Assembly (NCBI GenBank): GCA_963809795.1
Contig: CAWELN010000008.1
Location: 1 to 64,000 of the forward strand
Length of the DNA stretch: 64,000 nucleotides
DNA from: DASUAS01 sp963809795
GTDB lineage: Bacteria; Actinomycetota; Acidimicrobiia; IMCC26256; DASPTH01
Direction of reading: 5' to 3'
The stretch's first letter is position 1; each line of letters starts with the position of its first letter. This document shows, in pieces, positions 18,430 through 26,805 of the stretch. The notes under the pieces were generated by a model. The model was not told the origin of the DNA. It ran no database searches and saw nothing but the letters and a program-made list of their open reading frames with translations. A program made the position numbers and the translations under genes.

Positions 18430-19812
18430 TCAGGCACGCCGGGTGAGCACTCGGACGCGGTTGCGAGCACGGACGAGGAGCTCACGGAAGTCGCGCCGCC
18501 GGATGGTGGCAGCCGCGATCTCGAGGTCACGCCGAACTCGGTCGACGAACCGGCGACCGCGGAGACGCGGCGACGGATGAGTGTCGAAGAGCGGATCGAC
18601 CAGGTCGGGGGCCCGTCGCGGCGAACGGCAGAACTCGAGCAGCGGCTCGAGCGCGCGACTCCATGTCAGTTCGTCGGCGAGCTTCGCGCTTGCCATCGCG
18701 CATGCTGACCGAGTCTGCTCGTCAGACAGAAGGTCGAACAGTGCGTCTTCGAGCGCGCCAACGTCGTTGGGGGGCACCGCGATACCGGCGCCGGCCGCCT
18801 CGATCATGTCGGAGAGTGCGTCACCAGAGGTGCTGACGACCGGAAGTCCGGCCCAGAAGTAGTCGAGGATGCGAGTCCGGAACGAAAACGCGGTCTCGAT
18901 GTGGTCGAAATGAGTGCTCACCCCGACATCGGACTCGAGCAGGTAGTTCTGGCGATCCTCGTACGGAACCCAGTCCTCGTTGAAGAACACGTGCGTACCG
19001 GTGAGCTGGAGCTCATCGGCCAACGCCCGGGTCTGCACCGCCATGCTCATCTCGCCGACGTGCGGATTGGGGTGCTTGAGCCCGAGGAAGTACAGCCGAA
19101 CGTTCGGCAGTCGGACCGTGAGCCGCGCCATCGCACGCAAGAGCGTCAACGGGTCGAACCAGTTGTACACCCCACCGCCCCAGAGCACGACCTTGTCGTC
19201 GACGCCGATTCCCGGGTGCACGCCCTTCAGGACGCGCCTCGTGTGGTCGGGACTCGAGTCCGGCACGCCGAACGGCACCGTGGCGATCAGCGATCGCAGG
19301 TTCTCGTCGTCGTCGTAGGTCGCGTGATTGATTCGCCCCATGCCCGCGAGCTGACCCAGCCAGAAGTCGCGCTGCTTGCCGGAGGCGCACAGAAAGAAGT
19401 CTCCGCGACTCAGCTGTTCGTTGAGCACACTCGTCGTGGAACGGGACAGGCGGAGGCGATCAACGGGAGCAAGACCCTTCGATTGCTCCAACACTTCGAG
19501 ATGAAAGGGATCGTAGATGTCGACCACCACGACATTGGAGGTCGTGCGCACGGCAGGGTGTTGCGCCATGAGGTTGCCCTGGAACACGATGACGTCGGAT
19601 CGTTCCACCAGGTCGGGCAAGTTCACCGCATCGGCGAAGCTGGCTGAGAAGTCGGGGTGGGTGAGGTCGCACGCGAGGGTGCTCACGAGCTGGACCTCGT
19701 GTGTCCGCGACAGCGCGATCGCGATCTGCCAGGCGCGGATGGCAGGCCCGGCCATCTTGGGCTCGAGCACATCACCCGTCGCCACCAGAATTCTCTGACG
19801 CGGCTGGCTCAC
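18430..19812 (-). CDS. GT4-type glycosyltransferase
   Basis: GT-B glycosyltransferase of 460 residues. It opens with RILVATGDVLEPKMAGPAIR and has VVVVDIYDPFHLE in the N-terminal domain. The C-terminal donor domain shows VVLWGGGVYNWFDPLTLL, RLYFLGLKHPNP, and the late GT4 region ILDYFWAGLPVVSTSGDALSDMI. A basic C-terminal tail of ~60 residues may contact membrane or partners. The GTG start at 19812 overlaps the stop of the ABC ATPase gene (GTGA), so it is coupled to the exporter. It probably adds a sugar of the exported glycan. Confidence 0.8.
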   Translation of the reverse strand: MSQPRQRILVATGDVLEPKMAGPAIRAWQIAIALSRTHEVQLVSTLACDLTHPDFSASFADAVNLPDLVERSDVIVFQGNLMAQHPAVRTTSNVVVVDIYDPFHLEVLEQSKGLAPVDRLRLSRSTTSVLNEQLSRGDFFLCASGKQRDFWLGQLAGMGRINHATYDDDENLRSLIATVPFGVPDSSPDHTRRVLKGVHPGIGVDDKVVLWGGGVYNWFDPLTLLRAMARLTVRLPNVRLYFLGLKHPNPHVGEMSMAVQTRALADELQLTGTHVFFNEDWVPYEDRQNYLLESDVGVSTHFDHIETAFSFRTRILDYFWAGLPVVSTSGDALSDMIEAAGAGIAVPPNDVGALEDALFDLLSDEQTRSACAMASAKLADELTWSRALEPLLEFCRSPRRAPDLVDPLFDTHPSPRLRGRRFVDRVRRDLEIAAATIRRRDFRELLVRARNRVRVLTRRA

Positions 19813-21014
19813 GGTTGGAGAACCGCCCCGCTCCACGTCGCGTCCAGGGCCAGAATGCCGTATTCCGCGTAGGGCGTTCCCGGTTCGACGTCGAAGCGGA
19901 CCGCGCGGTAGCGAGCATCGTAGAAGTGCGCGAGCGTGTAGTTCACGAGGGATGCGCTGAGGTCGTAGGTACCGGGCACGAGGGGGAGCCGGTCGAGCTT
20001 GAGGTCGACGAAGCCGGCTCCGACGACGCGCTCGGGGACCAGGCCGGCGTCTCGCGTGTTCGGGTTCGTCACCTCGGCGCCGTCGATTCGCTGCAACGAG
20101 ATCCCGAAGACCGGCTGCTCCAGCGGTTCGTGCATCCGGTAGTGGAGGCGAAAGGTCACCGCATCCCCAGTCCGGATGTGACGGGCAGGCTGCTCGTCGG
20201 CGTCGAGGACTTCGATCCGTTCGATCTGGCCCTCGCCGGAGCCCCATCGCTCCCCGTGAGCACCATCTGGTACCCGGTCCAGGAACACGTCGCCGAGGTA
20301 CTCATCGATCACTTCGGACGGAGTTCCGACGCGTTGCAGCTCGCCGTGCTCGAGCAGCGCGACCGTGTCGCAGAGGTTGCGGATCGACCCGAGGGCATGC
20401 GTGACGATCACGATCGTCTTGCCCGTGCTCCGGAGCTCGTCGATCTTCTCGAGGCAGCGGAGCTGGAACTCGGCATCGCCGACCGCCAGCACCTCGTCGA
20501 TCAACAAGATGTCCGGATCGACGTTGATGGCCACGGAAAATCCGAGACGCATGTACATCCCCGAGGAGTAGTTCTTGACCGGGACGTCGATGAACTTCTC
20601 GAGGCCGGCGAACTCGACTATTTGGTCGAAGCGGCGTTCGATCTCTTTGCGACTCAGGCCGAGGATCGATCCGTTGACGAACACGTTGTCCCGACCCGAG
20701 AGCTCGGGATGAAAGCCGGCTCCCAACTCGAGGAGCGCCGAGATCTTGCCCTTGGTGACGATCTCACCCGACTCGGGCCTGAGGATCCGGGCAATGCACT
20801 TCAGCAACGTGCTCTTCCCGGATCCGTTCTCGCCGATGAGCGCGAACGTGGTACCACTCGGCACCTCGAACGAGATGTTCTGGAGCGCCCAGAACTCGTC
20901 GTACTTCACGCGGTGTCGCCGCATGAACGACGCCTTGAGCGACTGGTTCCGCTCGTAGTACAGCCGATACTTCTTGCCGACATCCTTGACCGCGATCGCG
21001 ATCTCGGGACTCAC
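19809..21014 (-). CDS. wzt: Polysaccharide ABC exporter ATPase (Wzt-like)
   Basis: ATP-binding subunit that drives export of an undecaprenyl-linked polysaccharide. The 401-residue protein has Walker A GENGSGKST, the Q/H region with LLELGAGFHPELSGRDN typical of the Wzt/TagH family, signature YSSGMYMRL, and Walker B ILLIDEVLAVGD. After ~residue 255 a separate beta-rich C-terminal domain of ~145 residues (QIERIEVLD, GDAVTFRLHY, GTYDLSASLVN) matches the Wzt C-terminal glycan-recognition domain, which reads a modified chain end. GTG 21014 overlaps the permease stop. A chain-capping modification is therefore expected. Confidence 0.9.
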   Translation of the reverse strand: MSPEIAIAVKDVGKKYRLYYERNQSLKASFMRRHRVKYDEFWALQNISFEVPSGTTFALIGENGSGKSTLLKCIARILRPESGEIVTKGKISALLELGAGFHPELSGRDNVFVNGSILGLSRKEIERRFDQIVEFAGLEKFIDVPVKNYSSGMYMRLGFSVAINVDPDILLIDEVLAVGDAEFQLRCLEKIDELRSTGKTIVIVTHALGSIRNLCDTVALLEHGELQRVGTPSEVIDEYLGDVFLDRVPDGAHGERWGSGEGQIERIEVLDADEQPARHIRTGDAVTFRLHYRMHEPLEQPVFGISLQRIDGAEVTNPNTRDAGLVPERVVGAGFVDLKLDRLPLVPGTYDLSASLVNYTLAHFYDARYRAVRFDVEPGTPYAEYGILALDATWSGAVLQP

Positions 21015-21835
21015 AGCTCCTCCGCCAACCGACGCTCGAGCTTCCCGAACACCCAGAGCCCGAACCCCAGCAACACCACCGCCCACGCCGTGAGGTACGC
21101 GAGATCGCCGATCGGAGGAAACGCGAGGTCGTAGAGGACGCTCCGGAACGACTCCACGAAGGTGACGAGCGGGTTCAGCTCGTAGATCGTGCGGAGGGGA
21201 ATGGTCATCCCCAAGACGTCAGCGGTCTTCGGCACATAGCTGATCGGATAGACGATCGGCGCAGAGTAGAAGAGCGCCTGCAAGGCGATGTTCATGAAAT
21301 GCTCGGTGTCGCGGAAATAGACGTCGACCACGCTCAGCGTCAAGCCGATCCCGAGCACGAACATCGCCTCGATCAGCATGATGAGAATCACCACCGGGAT
21401 CCACGGCAGGACCATGTTCCCGAAGAACAGGAGCACGACACCGAGCACGCCCATCTCGACGAAGAAGGCGACGAGCACCGCGGCGACGGTGGAGGCGACG
21501 AGGATCTCCCGCGGGAAATACACCTTCTTGATCAGGTTGCTATTCGCGATCAACGAACCCATCGACGCGGTCGTACCAATAGAGAAGAAGTTCCACGGCA
21601 ACAAGCCACAGAGAAGGAACAGCGCGAAGGAATGGAGCCCACTCGGATCGCCGGTCGGCGGCTGGACCTTGAGAAACACCGCGAAGATGATCGAGAAGAT
21701 CACCATCGTCGACAGCGGATTGAGCAGCGACCAGGTCCACCCGAGTACGGAGCGCTTGTACTTTCCGCGCAGCTCTCGGAGCGTAAGGTTGAGGGTCAGC
21801 TCACGGGCCTGTGCGTACTCTTGGAGCGTGCTCAT
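21011..21835 (-). CDS. wzm: Polysaccharide ABC exporter permease (Wzm-like)
   Basis: Integral membrane subunit of an ABC-2 exporter, 274 residues with six probable membrane segments. The cytoplasmic N-terminus LRELRGKYKRSVLGWTWSLL is the conserved amphipathic start of Wzm/TagG/RfbA permeases, followed by NPLSTMVIFSIIF. The loop NLIKKVYFPREIL and the C-terminal NPLVTFVESFRSVLYD are also family hallmarks. It is the first gene of the leftward unit permease-ATPase-GT4, each overlapping the next by four bases. ATG 21835 is clear; the ~300 bp upstream hold the divergent control region. Confidence 0.9.
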   Translation of the reverse strand: MSTLQEYAQARELTLNLTLRELRGKYKRSVLGWTWSLLNPLSTMVIFSIIFAVFLKVQPPTGDPSGLHSFALFLLCGLLPWNFFSIGTTASMGSLIANSNLIKKVYFPREILVASTVAAVLVAFFVEMGVLGVVLLFFGNMVLPWIPVVILIMLIEAMFVLGIGLTLSVVDVYFRDTEHFMNIALQALFYSAPIVYPISYVPKTADVLGMTIPLRTIYELNPLVTFVESFRSVLYDLAFPPIGDLAYLTAWAVVLLGFGLWVFGKLERRLAEEL

Positions 21836-22137
21836 CGGCGCCCTACGGTAGCGCGGCCGGTCGCCGGGAAGGGGACCGAGTGCGCCCACCACATGCCCCG
21901 AGCAGCCGAACCAACGAGAGGTTTCATGTCGCCCCGAACATCCGACCTCCCGCCTTTGGTCCGATCCGTCGAGCCGCGCCGGGCCGCACTGGGAGCTTCT
22001 GACACACCTTCCCGCCCCAACAGAACGTCGCCGTGCCGCTGGCTTCGAGCTCCGCGCTCGTCGGCCGCGCTCAGAGCGGCGGTGGTCGTGATGACGCCCT
22101 CCAGCGTGGCCGAGGCCCCGAGCCGCCCGGGTCGGTT
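21836..22137. other. Intergenic control region between divergent units
   Basis: About 300 bp between the leftward exporter unit and the rightward membrane-protein gene. Open frames cross it but none has a recognisable product, and I see no obvious terminator or clear promoter hexamers. Starts further upstream for the rightward gene (for example 22033) would fall here. Confidence 0.4.
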
Positions 22138-23712
22138 GTGACGCCAACGCCCGACCCGATTGAAGCGTCGCTCTCGGCCCAGGGACCACCATCCACGTTC
22201 GTTGGACTCGACGACGCGGAGCAATCGACACCGTCTGAGCGCACCGCAAATCCGCGCTCACCACTTCGGCGAGCGTTCGAGAGCGACATTCTTGCTGCCC
22301 TGACGATCATTGCGTGCGCCGCGACCATCACCTACATCTTCAGTCCTGGCTATATGAACGCCGACACCCTGGTCCAGTACTCGCAAGCGATTGGTGAATC
22401 GACCCTGAACAACTGGCACGCCCCGGCTCTGGAACTCGGTTGGCGCCTCCTCGACGGTGTCGGAATAGGACCTGCCGGACTCTTGGCCGGTCAGGTCCTG
22501 ACCTTCATGTTCGGTATCTTCCTCATCCTTCGAACGGTGTTGCGTCCACTGACGAGCGCGTTCACGACGGTAGCGGTGACGTTCTTCCCGCCAGTACTGG
22601 CCCAGCTTCCACTCCTGGGGCGCGACACCTGGATGACGGCAGGGGCGTTGCTGGGGTTCGGTGCGGTGATGACGGCGTCACGTTCGCGGGGACGAGTGGC
22701 GGTGTTTTGGTACGCGACCGCGGGCATCGCCGCGTTCGTGTGCTTCGCAGCTCGACAGAACTCGTTTCCGTTCGTCATCGTGCTCTGTGGCATTGCCGCC
22801 TCGCAATTGGTTCGCCGGGGCGCGCGACGACGGACGCTGGCGGTCGGCGGTGTTGCCATCGGCTTGGTGGTGCTGCTCCTCGTCGTTCTCGAGGGAATGT
22901 ATGCGGTCGCGGGAGTCGATCAGTCCCCGAGACCTCAGACGCACCTCTACGCCTACGACCTCACCGCGATCTCGGTTCGCGAGCACAAGGTTCTCCTTGG
23001 GGCCCGAGCCTTTCCGAGTCAGAAGCTGTCGGTTCTGTCCGCGATATGGAACCCCGAAAACGTGGTGACCCTGGTGACAAACCCGGCGGGCGGGCCGCCC
23101 CCGGTCCGGGTCGACACTCCCTTTGGTCGAGATCCTGCCGCCGACGCGCTCTCATCCGAATGGCTCGACGCGCTGAAGAAGTACCCGACGACCTACCTCA
23201 AGGAGAGAAGTTCACTCTTCGTGCATCAGCTCGGCATTGACGAGGCCCCGCAATATCCGATGCATCTCGGAATCGACGGGAACAAGTGGGGGTTCGCGTT
23301 CGCCCATCCACAACTCAACGACGCGATGCGCTCGTACGTAGCTCTCTTCGCGGAGGACCAGGGCCTGACAAGAGGAGGTGTACTTTTCCGACCGTTCATC
23401 TATGTGATCGTGCTCCTTCTCTGCATCTCGGCCCTCCTCTTCCAGCGCCGCCGTACCAGCTCCCCGGCTCTCTCGAGCATCGTCATGTGGTTCATGATCG
23501 CGGCCCTGGTCTACGAACTGACGTACTTCCCGTTGGCGATTGGGACTGCGTATCGGTTCAGCTATCCCGTCGTCGTCGTCGCAGTCGTCGGCGCGGTCTG
23601 GACAACGGTCGCGACCGTTCGGGATTGGGGGAACACGCAGCTGTCCCCAGCCTCGCCCCAGCCGGGACGACCGGAGGCGGCGACGCTCGACATGGACGCT
23701 GCTCAGTTGTAG
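22138..23712 (+). CDS. Polytopic membrane protein, possible glycan polymerase or GT-C enzyme
   Basis: Integral membrane protein of 524 residues with ~10 predicted hydrophobic segments, and cytoplasmic Ser/Pro-rich N- and C-terminal tails. A short extracytoplasmic stretch, YMNADTLVQYSQAIG, follows the first segment; this acidic loop placement is common in GT-C-type membrane glycosyltransferases. A long soluble loop lies between about residues 270 and 400 (PGRDPAADAL region). I do not recognise a specific family. Next to an ABC exporter it could add a side-chain sugar outside the membrane, or act on the lipid carrier. The GTG 22138 start is chosen because it precedes the hydrophilic tail; longer starts are possible. 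Confidence 0.65.
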   Translation: MTPTPDPIEASLSAQGPPSTFVGLDDAEQSTPSERTANPRSPLRRAFESDILAALTIIACAATITYIFSPGYMNADTLVQYSQAIGESTLNNWHAPALELGWRLLDGVGIGPAGLLAGQVLTFMFGIFLILRTVLRPLTSAFTTVAVTFFPPVLAQLPLLGRDTWMTAGALLGFGAVMTASRSRGRVAVFWYATAGIAAFVCFAARQNSFPFVIVLCGIAASQLVRRGARRRTLAVGGVAIGLVVLLLVVLEGMYAVAGVDQSPRPQTHLYAYDLTAISVREHKVLLGARAFPSQKLSVLSAIWNPENVVTLVTNPAGGPPPVRVDTPFGRDPAADALSSEWLDALKKYPTTYLKERSSLFVHQLGIDEAPQYPMHLGIDGNKWGFAFAHPQLNDAMRSYVALFAEDQGLTRGGVLFRPFIYVIVLLLCISALLFQRRRTSSPALSSIVMWFMIAALVYELTYFPLAIGTAYRFSYPVVVVAVVGAVWTTVATVRDWGNTQLSPASPQPGRPEAATLDMDAAQL

Positions 23713-23768
23713 AACACGATGACATCGCGGGGTCGATCGCTCCCGCGCATGCAACCCGGGGCGTACCG

Positions 23769-24674
23769 CTAGACAGCAGCTCGCGAATCGCCGGGCGCTC
23801 GCTGGTGGACGCTGATCGCGACCGGCTCCTCCGAGCTCCCCGATGCCGTTTTCGGTGCCTTGCCGGCGCGAAGTTCGAACCCCGCGGAGAAGTGCGCACG
23901 AGTCTCCATGGGAAGGAGATTGAAGACCACCGGGATGAATCCGACTCGGGTCTTCGGTTCACTCCAGAACCGTGCCCACTGCGACAGCTTCATCGCGCCA
24001 ACCATCTCGCGCACCTCGGGTCCGCGGCACTGCTCGACATGGAAGAGGATGTGATTGGCAAGCCAGGCGAACATCCGCGACGGACTCGTGGCGCGGGCCA
24101 CGAAGCAGTCGTGGATGTCGAAGTTGGAGAACCAGCGACGGAGGCCGTACTCGGTCGCGTTGTAGAAGTGCGCCGGCTCCTCGTGCAGAGGCTGGAGGAA
24201 CGCCGTCTGGAGCCGGAGCGACCCCCCGGGCTTGAGCACCCGGTAGATCTCGTCGGCCGCGGCGGCCGGGTCGGCGAGGTGCTCGAAGGTGTTGTAGCTC
24301 ACCACCGCGTCGAAGACATCGTCTTCGAACGGAAGCTGGTGCGCATCGCCGACAACGGTGGTGTTGGCGAAGACGGAGTACTCGAGCTCCACGCAGCGCG
24401 ATGGACGCCGGGTCGTAGCTCCGGCACCGAGGTTGAGGGAATAACCCGGCAAGCTGTCCAGCCAGTCCAGCACCTCCCCGTCGATCTGATTGCTCACGTG
24501 ATCGACCGGCATGGTCACGACATCGCGGTCCTCGGGAAGCGCGATGAGGGCTCCATCCTGGGTGGCGAAGCGATGCATCGACGGGCCCTCGCACACGACA
24601 CCCGGGCCGTCGATCCGAACCTTCCGGTGACAACGAGGACAGCGCAACAACGTCACCAGCTCTTCCAGAGGCAT
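23769..24674 (-). CDS. Trm112-like zinc ribbon SAM methyltransferase, copy A
   Basis: Methyltransferase of ~301 residues. The N-terminal LLRCPRCHRKV and VVCEG form a Trm112-like zinc ribbon; the catalytic domain has SLNLGAGATTRR, ANTTVVGDAHQLPF, FDAVVSYNTFEHLADP and VLKPGGSLRLQTAFLQPLHEE. The first ~192 residues are encoded by the perfect 577-bp repeat shared with copy B. The C-terminal ~110 residues (from ARATSPSRMFAWLANHI on) are unique to copy A. It starts at ATG 24674 right after the unclear end of copy B on the same strand. The substrate is not readable. Confidence 0.75.
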   Translation of the reverse strand: MPLEELVTLLRCPRCHRKVRIDGPGVVCEGPSMHRFATQDGALIALPEDRDVVTMPVDHVSNQIDGEVLDWLDSLPGYSLNLGAGATTRRPSRCVELEYSVFANTTVVGDAHQLPFEDDVFDAVVSYNTFEHLADPAAAADEIYRVLKPGGSLRLQTAFLQPLHEEPAHFYNATEYGLRRWFSNFDIHDCFVARATSPSRMFAWLANHILFHVEQCRGPEVREMVGAMKLSQWARFWSEPKTRVGFIPVVFNLLPMETRAHFSAGFELRAGKAPKTASGSSEEPVAISVHQRAPGDSRAAV

Positions 24675-24675
24675 C
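24099..24675 (-). repeat. Perfect 577-bp direct repeat, copy A
   Basis: Identical, base for base in my line-by-line comparison, to 25045-25621 (offset 946). It covers the start codon and the N-terminal ~192 codons of methyltransferase copy A. Sequence similarity stops abruptly at both edges: 24098 and 24676 differ from the corresponding bases of the other copy. Confidence 0.95.
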
Positions 24676-25620
24676 GCGTCCGACCCGCCGAGCGGCGATC
24701 GACCCGGGTCGCGACCAGAAGAAGCAGTTCCCGGTCGTGGCCGCGTCTGCATCTGCCGCGCCGGCGGGACGCGCGGGCTCGGACGTGGGGTGACGCCGGG
24801 AGGGCGTCGATGCACGCAACTCGAAGCCGAAACAAGCTCGGTGCTGGCCCTGTTGACTGAGAGAGTCGACGATGACCGAAGGACGCCACGGGTCTTCGGG
24901 ACCCCGAAGCCAGGAACGCTCCCAATCCTGCATGCGTGATGCCGCGACGACGTCACGTTCGTCCGGGCCCAGCTCCGCGCCGACGGCCGACAGGACCACT
25001 TCGGACATCCAACCGAGTGCATACGGCGGGATCATGTTCTGGGGCACGAAGCAGTCGTGGATGTCGAAGTTGGAGAACCAGCGACGGAGGCCGTACTCGG
25101 TCGCGTTGTAGAAGTGCGCCGGCTCCTCGTGCAGAGGCTGGAGGAACGCCGTCTGGAGCCGGAGCGACCCCCCGGGCTTGAGCACCCGGTAGATCTCGTC
25201 GGCCGCGGCGGCCGGGTCGGCGAGGTGCTCGAAGGTGTTGTAGCTCACCACCGCGTCGAAGACATCGTCTTCGAACGGAAGCTGGTGCGCATCGCCGACA
25301 ACGGTGGTGTTGGCGAAGACGGAGTACTCGAGCTCCACGCAGCGCGATGGACGCCGGGTCGTAGCTCCGGCACCGAGGTTGAGGGAATAACCCGGCAAGC
25401 TGTCCAGCCAGTCCAGCACCTCCCCGTCGATCTGATTGCTCACGTGATCGACCGGCATGGTCACGACATCGCGGTCCTCGGGAAGCGCGATGAGGGCTCC
25501 ATCCTGGGTGGCGAAGCGATGCATCGACGGGCCCTCGCACACGACACCCGGGCCGTCGATCCGAACCTTCCGGTGACAACGAGGACAGCGCAACAACGTC
25601 ACCAGCTCTTCCAGAGGCAT
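24676..25620 (-). CDS. Trm112-like zinc ribbon SAM methyltransferase, copy B (3' end unclear)
   Basis: Same N-terminal ~192 residues as copy A (zinc ribbon plus SAM domain), then a different C-terminal part beginning PQNMIPPYALGWMSEVV and reaching GFELRAS, a motif also present near the end of copy A. No stop follows at the expected place; the frame stays open straight into copy A, one frame off. I stop the feature at the repeat junction. Another frame offers a stop at 24653, so a one-base slip near 24680-24720 or loss of the stop when the repeat arose are both possible. ATG 25620 is used; 25653 is an alternative. Confidence 0.6.
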
Positions 25621-25621
25621 C
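25045..25621 (-). repeat. Perfect 577-bp direct repeat, copy B
   Basis: Second member of the repeat, covering the start codon and N-terminal ~192 codons of methyltransferase copy B. The two copies lie 946 bp apart in the same orientation, which suggests a recent duplication or gene conversion, or a mis-assembly. Confidence 0.95.
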
Positions 25622-25710
25622 CTCGCGGTGTGGGGGGCGTGTGGTCCGGGCATGTCAAACCTTGGCGGGACGTTGCCAATCCCAACTCGGGCTCGCGGGG
25701 TCAGACACCG

Positions 25711-26721
25711 CTAGCGGAGGATTTCCTTCAGTAGACGAAGCGGCTTGGTGATCCGCCAGCTCGTCGAGGTCCTCAGATCGGCGATCTCGGCCTGCGCATC
25801 TTCGAGAGCTTCGAGACGCGCCCGAAACAGTGACGATGCCCGCGGCGAGACCTCGTGCCGTCGCAAGAGGTCGAACTGCGAAGAGAGCATTTGTTCCGAG
25901 GCGAACAGCTCCCTGATCAGATAGTCGCGTTCGTCTGCCATCTTCTCCGCTCGCGCGGCTCGAGCCTGCGAGATGCGGGCCGTCTCGAGCAAGGCCTCGC
26001 GCGACCGCTCCCACAGTTCCAGATCGACCGGGAACGACAGTGCACCACTCGTTCCGAAGTCGGGAAGCTGGCCGTGGGACGCAATGACGATTGTGTCGAG
26101 TACCGGTCGCTCGGCCGCCTCGGACCCTCGACCAGTTTCGAGAGCAGCACCTGTTGGCGCGCTGGAAAAGGTTGCAGTGAGCGCGATCGTCAACTCGACA
26201 ACTGAGACGTTGCTGAACAACTCCTCCAACGTCGTCGTCAAGGTCTGGAGCACGCCCTGCCATTCGACGGTACGGACGCTCGGGACGCCGAGGGATGTGA
26301 TCAGCAGTCCGTCCTCTTTGTCGAGGATGCGCTCGGTCTCGCGCAGAACGCCTTCGATCTCACCCGCAGGAGACCGTCCGGCCTCGAAGAACACCGCGGC
26401 GCCGAAGCTCCCCGCGTCGAAGGGCATGTCGGACGGCTCGGCGAGACGCACTTCGAATCCCGACTCCGGTCCAGAACGCTCCCGGAGCACTTCGGTGATC
26501 GCGACCCTCGGGGAGACGATCACCAGAGACTCGGCGCCGAGCGCCAGCTCGCTCGTCGCGGAGCTGATTCCCGGCGTGATGTCGACGACGGAACGGCCCT
26601 GCAACAGCGTGGAGGCCCAACGCCCCTCCGCGGCGAGCAACGCCTCAGTGAGCTGCGCGGGCTTCCACGAGGTCGATGAATCCAGCAGACTCCGCACCGG
26701 GGTCGACTCGGCGGGAGACAC
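25711..26721 (-). CDS. Methyltransferase-like protein with C-terminal coiled coil
   Basis: 336-residue protein. The N-terminal ~220 residues look like a weak class I methyltransferase fold: RSVVDITPGISSATSELA in place of a clean motif I, SLVIVSPRVAITEVL, MPFDAGSFGAAVFFEAGRS, and ILDKEDGLLITSLG. Residues ~240-335 form a charged coiled coil ending DLRTSTSWRITKPLRLL, a tail common in polysaccharide-assembly enzymes. Because the glycine-rich SAM loop is poor, it may bind SAM weakly or be non-catalytic. It is divergent from the next GT gene. A structural or capping role in glycan assembly is an inference. Confidence 0.6.
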   Translation of the reverse strand: MSPAESTPVRSLLDSSTSWKPAQLTEALLAAEGRWASTLLQGRSVVDITPGISSATSELALGAESLVIVSPRVAITEVLRERSGPESGFEVRLAEPSDMPFDAGSFGAAVFFEAGRSPAGEIEGVLRETERILDKEDGLLITSLGVPSVRTVEWQGVLQTLTTTLEELFSNVSVVELTIALTATFSSAPTGAALETGRGSEAAERPVLDTIVIASHGQLPDFGTSGALSFPVDLELWERSREALLETARISQARAARAEKMADERDYLIRELFASEQMLSSQFDLLRRHEVSPRASSLFRARLEALEDAQAEIADLRTSTSWRITKPLRLLKEILR

Positions 26722-26805
26722 GAGGGCAGAATACCCGGCGTTCGCCTCCAGGAGGAAATTCTGACGACTCCTGATCCCCGCGATCAGCTCTTGTAGCTTG
26801 AGCCG

